From Micromonospora sp. WMMA1363 (GTDB taxonomy: Bacteria > Actinomycetota > Actinomycetes > Mycobacteriales > Micromonosporaceae), in NCBI RefSeq assembly GCF_030345795.1, contig NZ_JAUALB010000001.1, positions 1,483,001-1,547,000 on the forward strand: a DNA stretch of 64,000 bases, written 5' to 3'. The first letter of the stretch is position 1. Each line of letters begins with the position of its first letter. This document shows positions 8,560 to 17,648 of the stretch, in pieces. Under the pieces are notes generated by a model. The model worked only from the letters and a program-made list of their open reading frames with translations. It was not told the DNA's origin and did no database searches. Both the position numbers and the translations under genes were made by a program.

Positions 8560-9360
8560 TCATCGGCGACCGCCCGGCCCACGGGCCACCCTTCCGAGCG
8601 CCAGCAACGCCACCAGCGTCGCACCGAGCAGGATCAGTGTCGCCGCCGCCGCGTCGAACGTGCGCCCGCGGTCGGTCAGCGTGAATACGGTGACCGGCAG
8701 GGTGCGCCAGTCCGGCGGGTACACCATGATCGTGGCGCCGACCTCGCCCATCGACAACGCGACCGTAAGTGCCGCGGCCGCCGACATGGCCGGCAGCAGC
8801 ATCGGCAGGCGGACCCGCCAGAGCACCAGGGCGGGCCGCGCTCCCAGCGAAGCGGCGACCTGGGCGTACGAGTCGTCGATGCGGGTGAGCGCGCTGGACA
8901 CGGTGGCGTAGGAGAATGCCAGGACCAGCACCAGGTGGGCGATCAGCACGATCCAGCGGGTGCCGTTGAGCAGCAACGGCGGCCGGCTGTACGCGACCAG
9001 CAACCCGAGCCCGACCACCACCGACGGGATGGCCACCGGCAGGTGCAGCAGCGCGTCGGCGCCCCGCCGCAGCCAACGGGGTGCCGCGGCGAGGGCGAGC
9101 GCCGCCCAGGTACCGACGGCCACGGCGGCCAGCCCGGCGGCGGCCGCGGTCTGCAGGCTGACCAGCAGGCTGGCCTGGTTCTCGCCGGTCAGCGCGGCGC
9201 TCAGGTGGGCGGTGGTGAAGCCACCGGGCAGGACACCGTTCCACTCGGCGGCCAGGGCGGCGGCCACCAGCACGGCCAGTGGCGCGGCCACGATCGACAG
9301 GAAGACGGCGGCGAACAGCGTCCAGACCGACCACCGGCCGCTACGGGACCAGATCAGCAC
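8560..9360 (-). CDS. ABC transporter permease (2-aminoethylphosphonate type)
   Basis: This inner-membrane permease of 266 residues has about six hydrophobic segments and the EAA loop AASLGARPALVLWRVRLP near residue 165, which docks on the ATPase. It is the last gene of the importer operon. Its start overlaps the end of the other permease, and AAGGGAG lies before GTG 9360 (GTG 9363 is possible). The gene set (lipoprotein, ATPase, two single-domain permeases, next to a PhnX-like gene) matches PhnSTUV-type importers. A thiamine or iron importer is the main alternative on sequence alone. Confidence 0.8.
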   Translation of the reverse strand: MLIWSRSGRWSVWTLFAAVFLSIVAAPLAVLVAAALAAEWNGVLPGGFTTAHLSAALTGENQASLLVSLQTAAAAGLAAVAVGTWAALALAAAPRWLRRGADALLHLPVAIPSVVVGLGLLVAYSRPPLLLNGTRWIVLIAHLVLVLAFSYATVSSALTRIDDSYAQVAASLGARPALVLWRVRLPMLLPAMSAAAALTVALSMGEVGATIMVYPPDWRTLPVTVFTLTDRGRTFDAAAATLILLGATLVALLALGRVARGPGGRR

Positions 9361-10189
9361 CACGGTCTCCCTTGCGTGCGAAGATGCGGCGGTAGAGCAG
9401 GTAGAGCACGACGGACAGCGCGACCTCGACGACGGCGACCACGCAGGCGCTCGGATAGTCGAACGTGACCACCCCCTTGGAGTGCACCAGCATCGGCAGC
9501 GTGATGACGTCCTTGGCGCCGATGAAGAGCACGATGCCGAACTCGTTGAGCGTCATCAGCAGGGTCAGTGCCCCACCGGCGGCGACGGCCGGGGCGATCT
9601 CCGGCAGCACGACCCGGCGCAGGACCTGGCCTGGCCGAGCGCCGAGGGACGCGGCGACGGCGAGGCGTTCCGCCGGCAGGTGGTTGAGGGCGGCGAGCGC
9701 CGGCCGCATCACGAACGGTGCGTAGAAGGTGATCTCGGCGAGGACGACGCACCACCGTGAGTAGAGGAAGTCACCGAGTTGCAGCACCCCGGCGGCGCCG
9801 TAGAGGAAGGTGAAGCTGAGGGCGATCAGGAAGGAGGGGAAGGCGAGCAGGGTGTCGACCATCCGGGAGACCGCACCGGCGCCGGGGAACGGGACCAGCG
9901 CCAGCACCACGGCGAAGAAGGTGCCGAGCACGACGCAGCCGGCGGTGGCGGCGCCCGCGACGAGCACCGTGTTGCCGATGGCCCGGTGGAACTCGCCGGC
10001 ACCCAGCACGGACCGCCAGGTCTCCAGCGTGGTGACACCGTCCTCGTTGGTGACCGACTGCACGGCGACGAGTACGAGCGGGTAGATCAGGAAGCCGGCC
10101 AGCACCACCAGCGGCGGAAGTGCCCAGAGCAGCGGGGAGATCCGGGCGGCGCGGGCGGGCCTGGCCACGGCGACGGCTGCGGTGGTCAT
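9341..10189 (-). CDS. ABC transporter permease (2-aminoethylphosphonate type)
   Basis: The 282-residue integral membrane protein has its first membrane segment near residues 20-40 and the EAA loop AASLGARPGQVLRRVVLPE near 190. ATG 10189 overlaps the ATPase stop (ATGA, 10186-10189), so the two are translated together. It pairs with the downstream permease to form the channel. Confidence 0.82.
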   Translation of the reverse strand: MTTAAVAVARPARAARISPLLWALPPLVVLAGFLIYPLVLVAVQSVTNEDGVTTLETWRSVLGAGEFHRAIGNTVLVAGAATAGCVVLGTFFAVVLALVPFPGAGAVSRMVDTLLAFPSFLIALSFTFLYGAAGVLQLGDFLYSRWCVVLAEITFYAPFVMRPALAALNHLPAERLAVAASLGARPGQVLRRVVLPEIAPAVAAGGALTLLMTLNEFGIVLFIGAKDVITLPMLVHSKGVVTFDYPSACVVAVVEVALSVVLYLLYRRIFARKGDRGADLVP

Positions 10190-11328
10190 ACCCCACCTGC
10201 CAAACCCTGCGGGACGAGGCCGGCTGCGCCTCCGGTCGGGGGACGGGCGCCCGTCGACGCCACCACGGCGGCGCCGCGCTCCGGCAAGGTGACCCGCACC
10301 GGAGAGCCGACCTGCGGGAGCCCGTCGACGCTGGGGACGTCGGCATGCACGCTGACTCCGCCGGTTCCGTCGGCGTCGAGCCCGTCGATCAGGCAGGTCA
10401 GCCGGTAGCTGGCACCCCGCCACTGCAGGCCGGTGAGGACGGCTTCGAGGCCGGGCCCGTCACCGCGTACCCCGATGGTGTGCGGCCGAACCGCGATCCG
10501 CACCCGAGCACCGGGGGTGAGCGGCGCGGAGGCGGTGGCGGTGGCGGTGACCATGCCCACCTGAACCGTGCCGTCGACGTCCCGCACCGTGGCCGGCAGC
10601 AGGTTCGCCCCGCCCAGGAAGGCGGCGGTGAACTCGCTCGGCGGCTGCCGGTAGAGACCCTGGGCGGTGTCGAGATCGAGCAGTTCGGCCTCGCGCATGA
10701 CGGCGATCCGGTGCGCCAGGGTGAGCGCCTCGGTCTGGTCGTGGGTGACGTAGAGCATCGCGACGTCCGGCAGCTCGTCCCGGAGTTGGCGCAGTTCGTC
10801 GAGCATGTCGGCGCGCAACTGCGCGTCGAGGGCGGAGAGCGGCTCGTCGAGCAGGAGCACCGGCGGCCGGATCGCCAGCGCGCGGGCGATCGCCACCCGC
10901 TGCTGCTGCCCACCGGAGAGCTCCCGCGGGTAGCGGCGGCCGTAACTGTCCATGCCGACCAGTTCCAGCATCTCCTTGACGCGCCGGGCCGACTCGGCGC
11001 GCGGCACCCGCCGGGCGCGCAGGCCGAACGCGATGTTGTCGGCGACGGTGAGGTGCGGAAAGAGGGCGTACTGCTGCACCACCACGCCGAGACCGCGCTT
11101 GTGTGGGGGCGCACCGGTGACGTCCCGTCCGTTGAGCAGGACCCGGCCGGACGCTGGCCGGACGAAACCGGCCAGCGCCTTGAGGGCGGTGGACTTGCCC
11201 GACCCGGAGGGGCCGAGCAGGGCCACCGTCTCGCCGGCGGCCACCTCGAGCGAGAAGTCCCGCAGCGCCGTGACCTGCCCGTAGCGGACGCTGACGCGGT
11301 CGAACTGGACCGCCGGCGACTCGGTCAT
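10186..11328 (-). CDS. ABC transporter ATP-binding protein
   Basis: The 380-residue ATPase has Walker A GPSGSGKST (39-47), signature LSGGQQQRVAIA, Walker B VLLLDEPLSALD, the H-loop VTHDQTEAL, and a C-terminal TOBE-like domain of about 130 residues as in Pot/Fbp/PhnT-type importers. A strong ribosome site (AAGGAGG) lies 8 bases before ATG 11328. It powers uptake of the ligand bound by the adjacent lipoprotein. Confidence 0.9.
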   Translation of the reverse strand: MTESPAVQFDRVSVRYGQVTALRDFSLEVAAGETVALLGPSGSGKSTALKALAGFVRPASGRVLLNGRDVTGAPPHKRGLGVVVQQYALFPHLTVADNIAFGLRARRVPRAESARRVKEMLELVGMDSYGRRYPRELSGGQQQRVAIARALAIRPPVLLLDEPLSALDAQLRADMLDELRQLRDELPDVAMLYVTHDQTEALTLAHRIAVMREAELLDLDTAQGLYRQPPSEFTAAFLGGANLLPATVRDVDGTVQVGMVTATATASAPLTPGARVRIAVRPHTIGVRGDGPGLEAVLTGLQWRGASYRLTCLIDGLDADGTGGVSVHADVPSVDGLPQVGSPVRVTLPERGAAVVASTGARPPTGGAAGLVPQGLAGGV

Positions 11329-11410
11329 GCGGTGTTTCCTCCTTGGGCCGGCCTTCCCGGTCCTCGCCCGCGAGGCCGTCGGGGCGGCACGGCTGGTTCG
11401 GTGCGGCCGG

Positions 11411-12448
11411 TCATGCCAGGCCGAGTGCCGTGTTGTAGGCCGCGATGTCCGCGTCCATCTCGGTCAGGATCTTCGCCCAGTCGGCCGGCCAGATCTCCAC
11501 GTCCTGCAGCGCCTGCTCGACCTGCTGGAACTGGGCGTCGGTGGGCTTGATGTCGGCGCGCGCCGGGACGCCGTAGGCCTGCTGGGACACCTGCTCCTGC
11601 GCGGGCTTGGCGAGCAGGAAGTCGGCGAGCTTGCGACCGGCGTCGGCGTGCGGGGCATCGGCGGCCAGGCCCATGGTGTACGGGATGGCGAAGGTGGAGG
11701 CCCTGCCGTCCGGACCGGCCGGGAAAAAAATCTTGAAGTTGGACCTGTCGTTGTTGATCGACGCGAGGTTCATCTGCACGTCGCCGTTGGCCACGTAGAT
11801 TTCGCCCTTGCTGACCTTGGGCTGCAACTTCCCGGTGGAGGACGACGGCCCGACGTTGTTGGCCTCGAGCTTCTTCAGGAACTCCAGGGCCTTGTCCTTG
11901 CCGAGGATGTGCTGCAGGTGCAGCAGCACGGCGGTGCCGTCACCTGCCTGGCCGGGCGTCGAGTACTGCAGCTTCTTGGCGAACGTCGGGTCGAGCAGCT
12001 CGTCGAAGTTCTTCGGGGCGACGTCGACCTTGTCGGGGTTGTAGATGAAGCAGAGGTAGTTGTTCACCAGCGGCACGTAGGTGTCGGTGGCACCGGTCAC
12101 CTGGTCGGCGCCGGCCGGCGTGTAGGGCTGCAGCAGCCCGTCGGCGTCGGCCTTCTGAATGTAGGGCGGCAGCGTGACGACCAGGTCCGCCTGGACGTTC
12201 GACTTCTCCTTCTGCAGCCGGGAGACGACCTCGCCGGAACCGGCCTCGATCATCTGCACCGCGATGCCGGTCTGCTTCTCGAACTCCACGAACTGCCTGC
12301 CGTACCAGTCGCCGAGCCCGTCGGCGGAATAGACGGTGACGGTCTTGTCGCCGCCGGCCTCGCTGGGGGCGGCGGTGCCCGAGCCGCACGCGGCGAGCGC
12401 GAGCGAGGCCACCGCGAGGGTGGCGAGGGCCAGAGGGGTACGTCGCAT
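11411..12448 (-). CDS. substrate-binding lipoprotein, 2-aminoethylphosphonate importer type
   Basis: The 345-residue extracytoplasmic binding protein begins with a lipoprotein signal peptide ending in the lipobox LALAAC (Cys21). The mature part is a type-2 periplasmic-binding fold beginning VTVYSADGLGDWYGRQF, like iron, thiamine and 2-aminoethylphosphonate binding proteins. AGGAG 8 bases before ATG 12448 overlaps the last codons of the upstream hydrolase. Genomic context favours a phosphonate ligand over iron. Confidence 0.83.
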   Translation of the reverse strand: MRRTPLALATLAVASLALAACGSGTAAPSEAGGDKTVTVYSADGLGDWYGRQFVEFEKQTGIAVQMIEAGSGEVVSRLQKEKSNVQADLVVTLPPYIQKADADGLLQPYTPAGADQVTGATDTYVPLVNNYLCFIYNPDKVDVAPKNFDELLDPTFAKKLQYSTPGQAGDGTAVLLHLQHILGKDKALEFLKKLEANNVGPSSSTGKLQPKVSKGEIYVANGDVQMNLASINNDRSNFKIFFPAGPDGRASTFAIPYTMGLAADAPHADAGRKLADFLLAKPAQEQVSQQAYGVPARADIKPTDAQFQQVEQALQDVEIWPADWAKILTEMDADIAAYNTALGLA

Positions 12449-12453
12449 GGTGA

Positions 12454-13155
12454 TTACTCCTGGGGAATGTCGGTGGGAAGGAGAAGGGTTTCGAGATCGT
12501 TGACGGAGTTGAGAACATGGGTGGCGCCGGCGCCACGCAGCGCGGCGGCGTCGTGCGCGCCGGTGAGCACGCCGGCCACGATGGCGGCGCCGGCGCGGCG
12601 GCCGGCGAGCACGTCCGAGGCGGTGTCGCCGACCGTGGCGACCTGCCGGACGTCGTCGATACCCAGCCGCAACAGCGCGGTGAGCACCAGGTCGGGATAG
12701 GGCCGCCCACGCCCCGCCTCGGCCGGCACCAGGGTCAGGTCGGCGAGGTCACGCCAGCCCAGGGCGGTGAGGATCCGGTCGGCGGTGGCTCGGGAGAAGC
12801 CGGTGGTGAGCGCGGTGCGCACCCCGGCGGCCCGGAGCTTGGTGAGCAGTTGCTCGGCCCCGTCGATCGGCGCGCAGAGCCCGGAGTCCACCAGGAGCTC
12901 GTACGCCCGCTCGAAGGCGTCGTTGAGGCGCTGCGCCGCCGCCTCGTCGTCGCGGGTGAGGTGCCGGAAGACGGTGATCTTCGATTCACCCATCGTGGCC
13001 CACACGTAGCGCAACGCGGCGTCGTGGTCGGTGATCGTCGCGCCGGCCTCGTCCAGCGCGCGGGTGAAGGCCTGCTCGACGAGGCCGTCGTCGGCGACCG
13101 TGGTGCCGGCCATGTCGAAGCAGACGAGTCGCGTCGTACCTACCGAGGTGCTCAC
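12454..13155 (-). CDS. PhnX-like phosphonatase (HAD superfamily)
   Basis: The 233-residue HAD hydrolase shows the phosphonatase signature: nucleophile Asp14 in FDMAGTT (DxAGT in place of DxDxT), cap-domain Lys59 in MGESK matching the Schiff-base Lys of PhnX, an Arg in GRGRPYPD where typical HADs have Lys, and VGDTASD for magnesium. It should cleave the C-P bond of phosphonoacetaldehyde or a close relative. GTG 13155 overlaps the stop of the FAD oxidase (GTGA). The PhnX-like clade known as TIGR03351 occurs with FAD oxidoreductases rather than with PhnW transaminase, as here. Confidence 0.87.
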   Translation of the reverse strand: MSTSVGTTRLVCFDMAGTTVADDGLVEQAFTRALDEAGATITDHDAALRYVWATMGESKITVFRHLTRDDEAAAQRLNDAFERAYELLVDSGLCAPIDGAEQLLTKLRAAGVRTALTTGFSRATADRILTALGWRDLADLTLVPAEAGRGRPYPDLVLTALLRLGIDDVRQVATVGDTASDVLAGRRAGAAIVAGVLTGAHDAAALRGAGATHVLNSVNDLETLLLPTDIPQE

Positions 13156-14270
13156 CAGTCCAGCTCCTTTGCGGTCTGCTCGGCGATCGCCGGAGCGCAG
13201 GTCATGCCCCGCCCGCCCGGCCCGGTGACCAGGACGGCGTTGCCGCCGACCGGCCGGCGTTGCACGATCTCGGCCGGATCGAGGCACTGGGCGTAGACAC
13301 CGTGCCAGCGGCGCCGGATCGCCGGCAGCGGCCGGCCGAGCAGCGCCGAGGCGACCTCGGCGAGGTGCTCGTAGGGCTCCTCGACCTGGTCGAACGCGAA
13401 CGGCTCGGCGTACGCGTGGGTGTCGCCGATGGTCAGGCCGCCGTCCAGACGCTGCACCATCAGCAGCTGCATGGCGTGCTCGGCGGCGACCGTCGATTGC
13501 GGCTGGGTGGCGGTCAACGCGTCGAGCTGCGGCCCGCGGAAGCCCGGGTAGTAGCGGAAACTGTCGGCGTCGGCCACCGAGGTGGTCAGCGGCTCGTCGA
13601 GCGGCGCGGTCTGGGCCATCTGCAACCAGACGCGGCGCACCGGCAGGTCGGGCGCAAGTTCGCGGACCAGACCGGCGAGCACCGCGCCGGTGGCCAGGAC
13701 GACCTGGTCACCGGAGTGCACGGTGCCGTGGTCGTCCCGGACCCCGCCGGCGGTGAGATCGCGCACCTCCCGGCGGGGCAGCCACTGGTAACGGCCGCTG
13801 GCGGCGAGCGTCGCGCGCAGCGCCGGCAACGCCACCCGGGATTCCACCGCAGCGTCGCGTTCACACCAGAGCGCGGCGGCGAAGTCGCCGCGCAGGGCCG
13901 GGTTGACGGCCCGCGTCTCGTCCCGGTCGAGCAGCTTGAATCCCCGGGCGGCGGCGTCGGGAGCGGAGGCGGCGGCCTCGGCGACGGCGACCTCCTCGGG
14001 GGTTCGGCACACGGTGAGCGACCCGTTGGCCCGGAAGCCGATGCCGGTCACCTCGGTGCCGATCACCTCCCAGAGCTCGCGGGCCCGCAGGGCGGCCTCC
14101 AACTCGGCCCCGGAGGCGCGCCCGGAGACCCAGACCAGGCCGAAGTTGCGGACGGTGGCGCCGCGTACCTCCGCTTCCCGCTCCAGGTGCAGCACCTCGT
14201 GCCCGCGCCGGACGGCCTGCCAGGCGTGCATGGTGCCGAGCACCCCGCCGCCCACGATGATCAGTCGCAT
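13152..14270 (-). CDS. FAD-dependent amine oxidase associated with phosphonate catabolism
   Basis: The 372-residue DAO-family protein starts with the dinucleotide-binding motif IIVGGGVLGTMHAW and an acidic residue near 32. The family tied to PhnX-like hydrolases (TIGR03364) is proposed to oxidatively deaminate 2-aminoethylphosphonate relatives (hydroxylated or N-methylated), feeding an aldehyde to the next enzyme. It is the first gene of the operon: AAGGGAGAG lies before ATG 14270, and a palindrome shared with two other sites in the island lies upstream. The exact substrate is inference. Confidence 0.82.
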   Translation of the reverse strand: MRLIIVGGGVLGTMHAWQAVRRGHEVLHLEREAEVRGATVRNFGLVWVSGRASGAELEAALRARELWEVIGTEVTGIGFRANGSLTVCRTPEEVAVAEAAASAPDAAARGFKLLDRDETRAVNPALRGDFAAALWCERDAAVESRVALPALRATLAASGRYQWLPRREVRDLTAGGVRDDHGTVHSGDQVVLATGAVLAGLVRELAPDLPVRRVWLQMAQTAPLDEPLTTSVADADSFRYYPGFRGPQLDALTATQPQSTVAAEHAMQLLMVQRLDGGLTIGDTHAYAEPFAFDQVEEPYEHLAEVASALLGRPLPAIRRRWHGVYAQCLDPAEIVQRRPVGGNAVLVTGPGGRGMTCAPAIAEQTAKELDW

Positions 14271-14355
14271 GTTCTCTCCCTTGCTCGGCGACGAGCCTCA
14301 GGGAGGGCGCTGACCTAAAGATGCCGGGAACATGACTCGCTGGTAAACGACCCCG

Positions 14356-14371
14356 AAAGGTTCGGACCTTT
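14356..14371. promoter_or_regulatory. candidate GntR operator before the phosphonate operon
   Basis: AAAGGT-tcgg-ACCTTT is a perfect palindrome with a longer imperfect frame (ccccg ... cgggg at 14351-14378). It lies between the GntR gene and the FAD oxidase gene. The core AGGTTCGRACC recurs at 16781 and 17731. It could also act as a short hairpin after the GntR gene. Confidence 0.55.
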
Positions 14372-14417
14372 AACGGGGCGCGCGACCCACGACCGGCCGA
14401 TCCCCCGGCCCCGAAGG

Positions 14418-15158
14418 TCAGCCGATCAGCCGGGTGACGAAACCGATCCGGTCCCCGCGGTACAGGGACCGAACCCGCTCGATCGGCACGCCGTCCTGGT
14501 CCGCCGAGACCCGCTGCATGAGCAGCATCGGCTGGGCCGGGTTCGTGCCGATCAGCATCGCCTCACGCGGGCTGGCCAGCACGGTCTCGATGCGCTCGGT
14601 GGCCTCGGTGTATCGGATGCCGTACCGATCGGTCACGTGCTGGTAGAGCGAGCCGGTGCCGTCGAAGCCGTCCATCAGATCGGCGAACCGGCGCACCGGC
14701 AGGTAGGTGCTCTCCAGCCCCAGCGGCTCACCGTCGGCAAGCAGCACCCGCTCCAGGTGCACCACCTCGTCGGTGGCCTCGATGCCCAGGTCCGCGGCGA
14801 GCGGGCGACCGGCGGGCCGGCGCTCGACGGTGACCACGCGACGGCCCGGCTGGTGACCCATCTCGCGTAGCGCCTCGGTGTAGCTGTGCAGGACGAGCGG
14901 CTGGATCAGCTTGGGAGCGGCGACGAACGTGCCCCGCCCCCGGTACGCGCGCAGCCGCCCCTCCATGGTCAGCTCGGAGATCGCCTGCCGCAGCGTGGAG
15001 CGGGCCACCCCGTACGCCACCGCGAGCTCGCGCTCGGCCGGCAGCAGGGCGCCCTCCCCCAGCTCGGCCAGCAGGTTGAGCAGCTGGTTCTTGACGACGA
15101 AATGTTTGGGCACCCGGCCGTGCTCGGGCACCCCACCGCGGACCGCTTCAACCGTCAC
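14418..15158 (-). CDS. GntR family regulator (HutC/PhnF type, UTRA domain)
   Basis: The 246-residue regulator has an N-terminal winged HTH (LLPAERELAVAYGVARSTLRQAISEL, then GRGTFVA) and a UTRA effector domain (VVHLERVLLADGEPLGLE, MLLMQRV). It lies immediately upstream of, and on the same strand as, the phosphonate operon and is the likely ligand-responsive repressor. TAGGGT (15165-15170, minus strand) lies 6 bases before GTG 15158, so the mRNA may be leaderless. Confidence 0.88.
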   Translation of the reverse strand: MTVEAVRGGVPEHGRVPKHFVVKNQLLNLLAELGEGALLPAERELAVAYGVARSTLRQAISELTMEGRLRAYRGRGTFVAAPKLIQPLVLHSYTEALREMGHQPGRRVVTVERRPAGRPLAADLGIEATDEVVHLERVLLADGEPLGLESTYLPVRRFADLMDGFDGTGSLYQHVTDRYGIRYTEATERIETVLASPREAMLIGTNPAQPMLLMQRVSADQDGVPIERVRSLYRGDRIGFVTRLIG

Positions 15159-15210
15159 CGGCCGACCCTACCGCCAGGGGGTCGGACCGCCCGACCCCCT
15201 GGACAGTCGA

Positions 15211-16695
15211 TCAGGAGACGCGCAGGTCGTCGATGACCCAGTACCAGTTGTTGCTGGCATCGTGGTACCGGAACTTGACCACCATCCGGTTCGCGCCGGC
15301 CGGCACGGTCACCGGCAGCGACTCGACCGTGGCGCGGGCATCCGCGCTGTACCGCTTCACCAGCCGGTCGGCACCACCGTCGAAGGAGACCAGCACGTCG
15401 GCCTTCTGCGCGCCCTCCTGCCGGTAGTGGGTCGCGTAGTTCAGGTGCACGGTGCTGCCGGCCGTCACCGGGAACGCCGGGGAGACGAGGGTCGAGTCGA
15501 AGCTGCCGCCGCCGAACCAGTCGGCGAACTCGTCGCTGTCGGCGACCGCGAAGACGCCACGGGTACGTAGGGCGTTCTCCCGCTCCTAGCCGGCCTGGGC
15601 ACGGCTCCAGAACTCGTCGGTCGCGAACGCCCAACCGCGCCACTCGGTCATTCCGCCGCTCGGCATCCTGCTACGGTCCACCGACCAGCCGGCCGGCGCG
15701 TCCGGTGTCCAGCCGGCCAGCGAGGCCGGGATGCCGATCTCGTCGACCCGGGTGCGCAGCGCCAGTGTGTCGAACGGGTCGGTCGACCTGGTCCGGACGC
15801 TCTTGCCGTCCAGCGCCACGGAAACGCCGAAGTGCTCCAGCGCGGTGCTGGCGACGTCCACCTGACGAACGTCGCTCGGCCGCGACCCGGCCGTGATCCC
15901 GGCGCCCTTGGCCAGCAGGAACGTGCGCCGCTCGTCGACGCCGCAGCCGCCGTGGCCGCCGAACGGCACCCGGTGACCGTGGTCGGTGGTGACCACGACC
16001 AGCCAGTCCTCGGAGGCATACGTCGGCCGAGCCGCGATCGCCGCCAGCATCTGGCCGAGTTGCCCGTCCTGCTTCTCGATGGCGGCCCGGTACGCCGAAC
16101 CGGTGCCCCGGGTGTGCGCGACCACGTCGGTGTTGCCCAGGTAGACGAAGGCGGCGTCCGGGTCGCCGGTACGCAGCCGGTTCACCGCGTCCGCCGTGAT
16201 CTTGGCGTCCGCCGCGGCGTAGTCGCCGGCGTCGAGGGTGAAGCGGGTGTCGATCGCGCTGGAGAACGTGCCCTGCGTGTGCAGCACCGCCCAGTCAACC
16301 GCGGAGTACGTCTCGTACGACGGATCGGCCGCCTCCAGCCGGCTCAGGAAGTCCGGATAGGTGCCGTACCGCTTGCCGGCGAACGTGTTGTCCCGGACGC
16401 CGTGCCGGTCCGGCCACACGCCGGTGGCGATGTTGGACCAGCCGGGGCCACTGGACGAGTCGGCCGTCGAGGGGCACTGCACGAGGCTGTGGCCGAGCGA
16501 GCCCTGCGCGGCGAGCGCGTCGAGGTTCGGGGCGTTCGCCGCTTCGACGCTCTTCCAGTTCACCCCGTCCATGCCGACGACGAGCAGCTTCTTGGTCAGC
16601 GGCGCGGACTGCGCGGCGGCGGGGACGGCACCCCCGGCCAGGGTGGCGACGGCCAGGGTGGTCGCCAGCGTGAGCGACCAGTACGTGCGTTGCAT
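15211..16695 (-). pseudogene. secreted alkaline-phosphatase-superfamily phosphodiesterase, interrupted by an amber codon
   Basis: The first 369 codons give a Sec signal peptide (about 30 residues, cut after AAAQS) and a nucleotide pyrophosphatase-like phosphodiesterase: metal Asp in VVGMDGVNW, nucleophile segment PGWSNIATGVWPDRHG (Ser where many relatives have Thr), VVTTDHGH, and a FGGHG motif. A TAG at 15586-15588 stops translation, but the same frame continues 125 codons as a beta-rich domain (HLNYATHYRQEG, then WYWVIDDLRVS). CAG to TAG would explain the break (AQAG-stop-ERENALR). ATG 16695 with GGAGGT before it is preferred to ATG 16707. Lying in the phosphonate island, it may release phosphorus outside the cell. 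Confidence 0.8.
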
Positions 16696-17000
16696 CGTTA
16701 CCTCCATCGGCTAGCTCCGCGCCACATCGAAACTGGTCAAAGTGAACGGGAGTTGCCGAAGGAGCGGTCCTCCGAATATCAGGTTCGAACCAATTTTGGG
16801 CGAAGATGCTAAGGAGACACGCACGAGCGGGCTGGCGGACGGCCCCCTGCACAACCCTCGGTCCGGTGCCGCGGGACGGCACACCTGTCGAGGTGCCGCT
16901 GCTGCTGCCAGCGAACCCGTGCCACCGGCGCGGTCGACCGACCTACCAGCTCCCTGCCCACCGCAGCAACGAGTCGAGGCCCACCATTAGGGTGACCGTC
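16696..17000. other. divergent intergenic region with palindrome and leaderless-type promoter
   Basis: No gene is evident. GGTTCGAACC (16782-16791) is a 10-bp palindrome related to the site before the FAD oxidase operon. TAGGGT (16988-16993) is a -10 candidate 7 bases before ATG 17001. Confidence 0.5.
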
Positions 17001-17648
17001 ATGTCTGCCGTGTTCGACGCCGATGGTCTGCTGAGCTTCCTCGCCGGGCTCGACGGGGTGTACGATGCCCCTCCCCCGCTGGGCGACCCGGTTGACCTGC
17101 TGGCACACGGTCTGCAGTGCGCGGCGGTCCTACGAGACGAACGACCGGACGACCTCGGGCTCCAACTGGCGGGGCTGGTCCATGACATCGGGCATGCCGT
17201 CGGCGACGATCCCGACCATGCCCGGGTGGGCGCCGACTTCGTCCGCCCCGCCCTCGGCACGCGGGTGGCGGACCTCGTCGCACTGCACGTCCCGGCAAAG
17301 CGCTACCTCGCCGCGACCGAGGCCGACTACGAGCTGTCCGAGGCGAGCCGACTGAGCCTTCAGCGGCAGGGCTCCGCGATGACCAGCGAGGAACGGGAAC
17401 GCTTCCTCGCCCATCCCGCGGCGACCGACGCCGTGACGTTGCGCCGCGCCGACGAGGCGGCCAAGGTCGTCGGACGCCCGGTCCCCGGTCTCGACGTGTG
17501 GGCGCCGCGCCTGCGCGAGTACGCCGGCAGCGCCGTGCCAGTGCACGGTGACGTCCCGGTCGACCAGCGTGACCTCGAGTCCGGTGAGTTCGCCGACGTG
17601 CGGGTCACGGTGTCCGGTGTGGTCGCCGGCGACCGGTCCACCGCCTGA
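17001..17648 (+). CDS. PhnZ-like HD-domain oxygenase
   Basis: The 215-residue HD protein is not a generic phosphohydrolase. The order LAHGLQCA (His36), LVHDIGH (His61, Asp62, His65), HARVGADF (His73), LHVPAKRYLA (His96, Lys100), ASRLSLQRQG and LRRADEAAK (Asp151) matches PhnZ, the mixed-valence di-iron enzyme that cleaves 2-amino-1-hydroxyethylphosphonate to glycine and phosphate. Tyr21 may correspond to the PhnZ lid Tyr, but the nearby Glu is not at the same spacing. No PhnY hydroxylase gene is in the window. ATG 17001 is 7 bases after TAGGGT. Assignment rests on motif recall. Confidence 0.75.
   Translation: MSAVFDADGLLSFLAGLDGVYDAPPPLGDPVDLLAHGLQCAAVLRDERPDDLGLQLAGLVHDIGHAVGDDPDHARVGADFVRPALGTRVADLVALHVPAKRYLAATEADYELSEASRLSLQRQGSAMTSEERERFLAHPAATDAVTLRRADEAAKVVGRPVPGLDVWAPRLREYAGSAVPVHGDVPVDQRDLESGEFADVRVTVSGVVAGDRSTA

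Noticed and set aside
7595-8911. A 438-codon plus-strand frame
   Set aside because: It overlaps the kinase, the response regulator and the permease in a third frame, with Arg/Pro-rich text.
13260-14318. A 352-codon plus-strand frame opposite the FAD oxidase
   Set aside because: The opposite strand has a complete FAD-dependent oxidase with a good start and overlaps; the plus frame has no motif.
16781-16792. tRNA T-arm-like text GGTTCGAACC
   Set aside because: No acceptor, D or anticodon arms surround it; the palindrome recurs in the phosphonate island and is better read as an operator.
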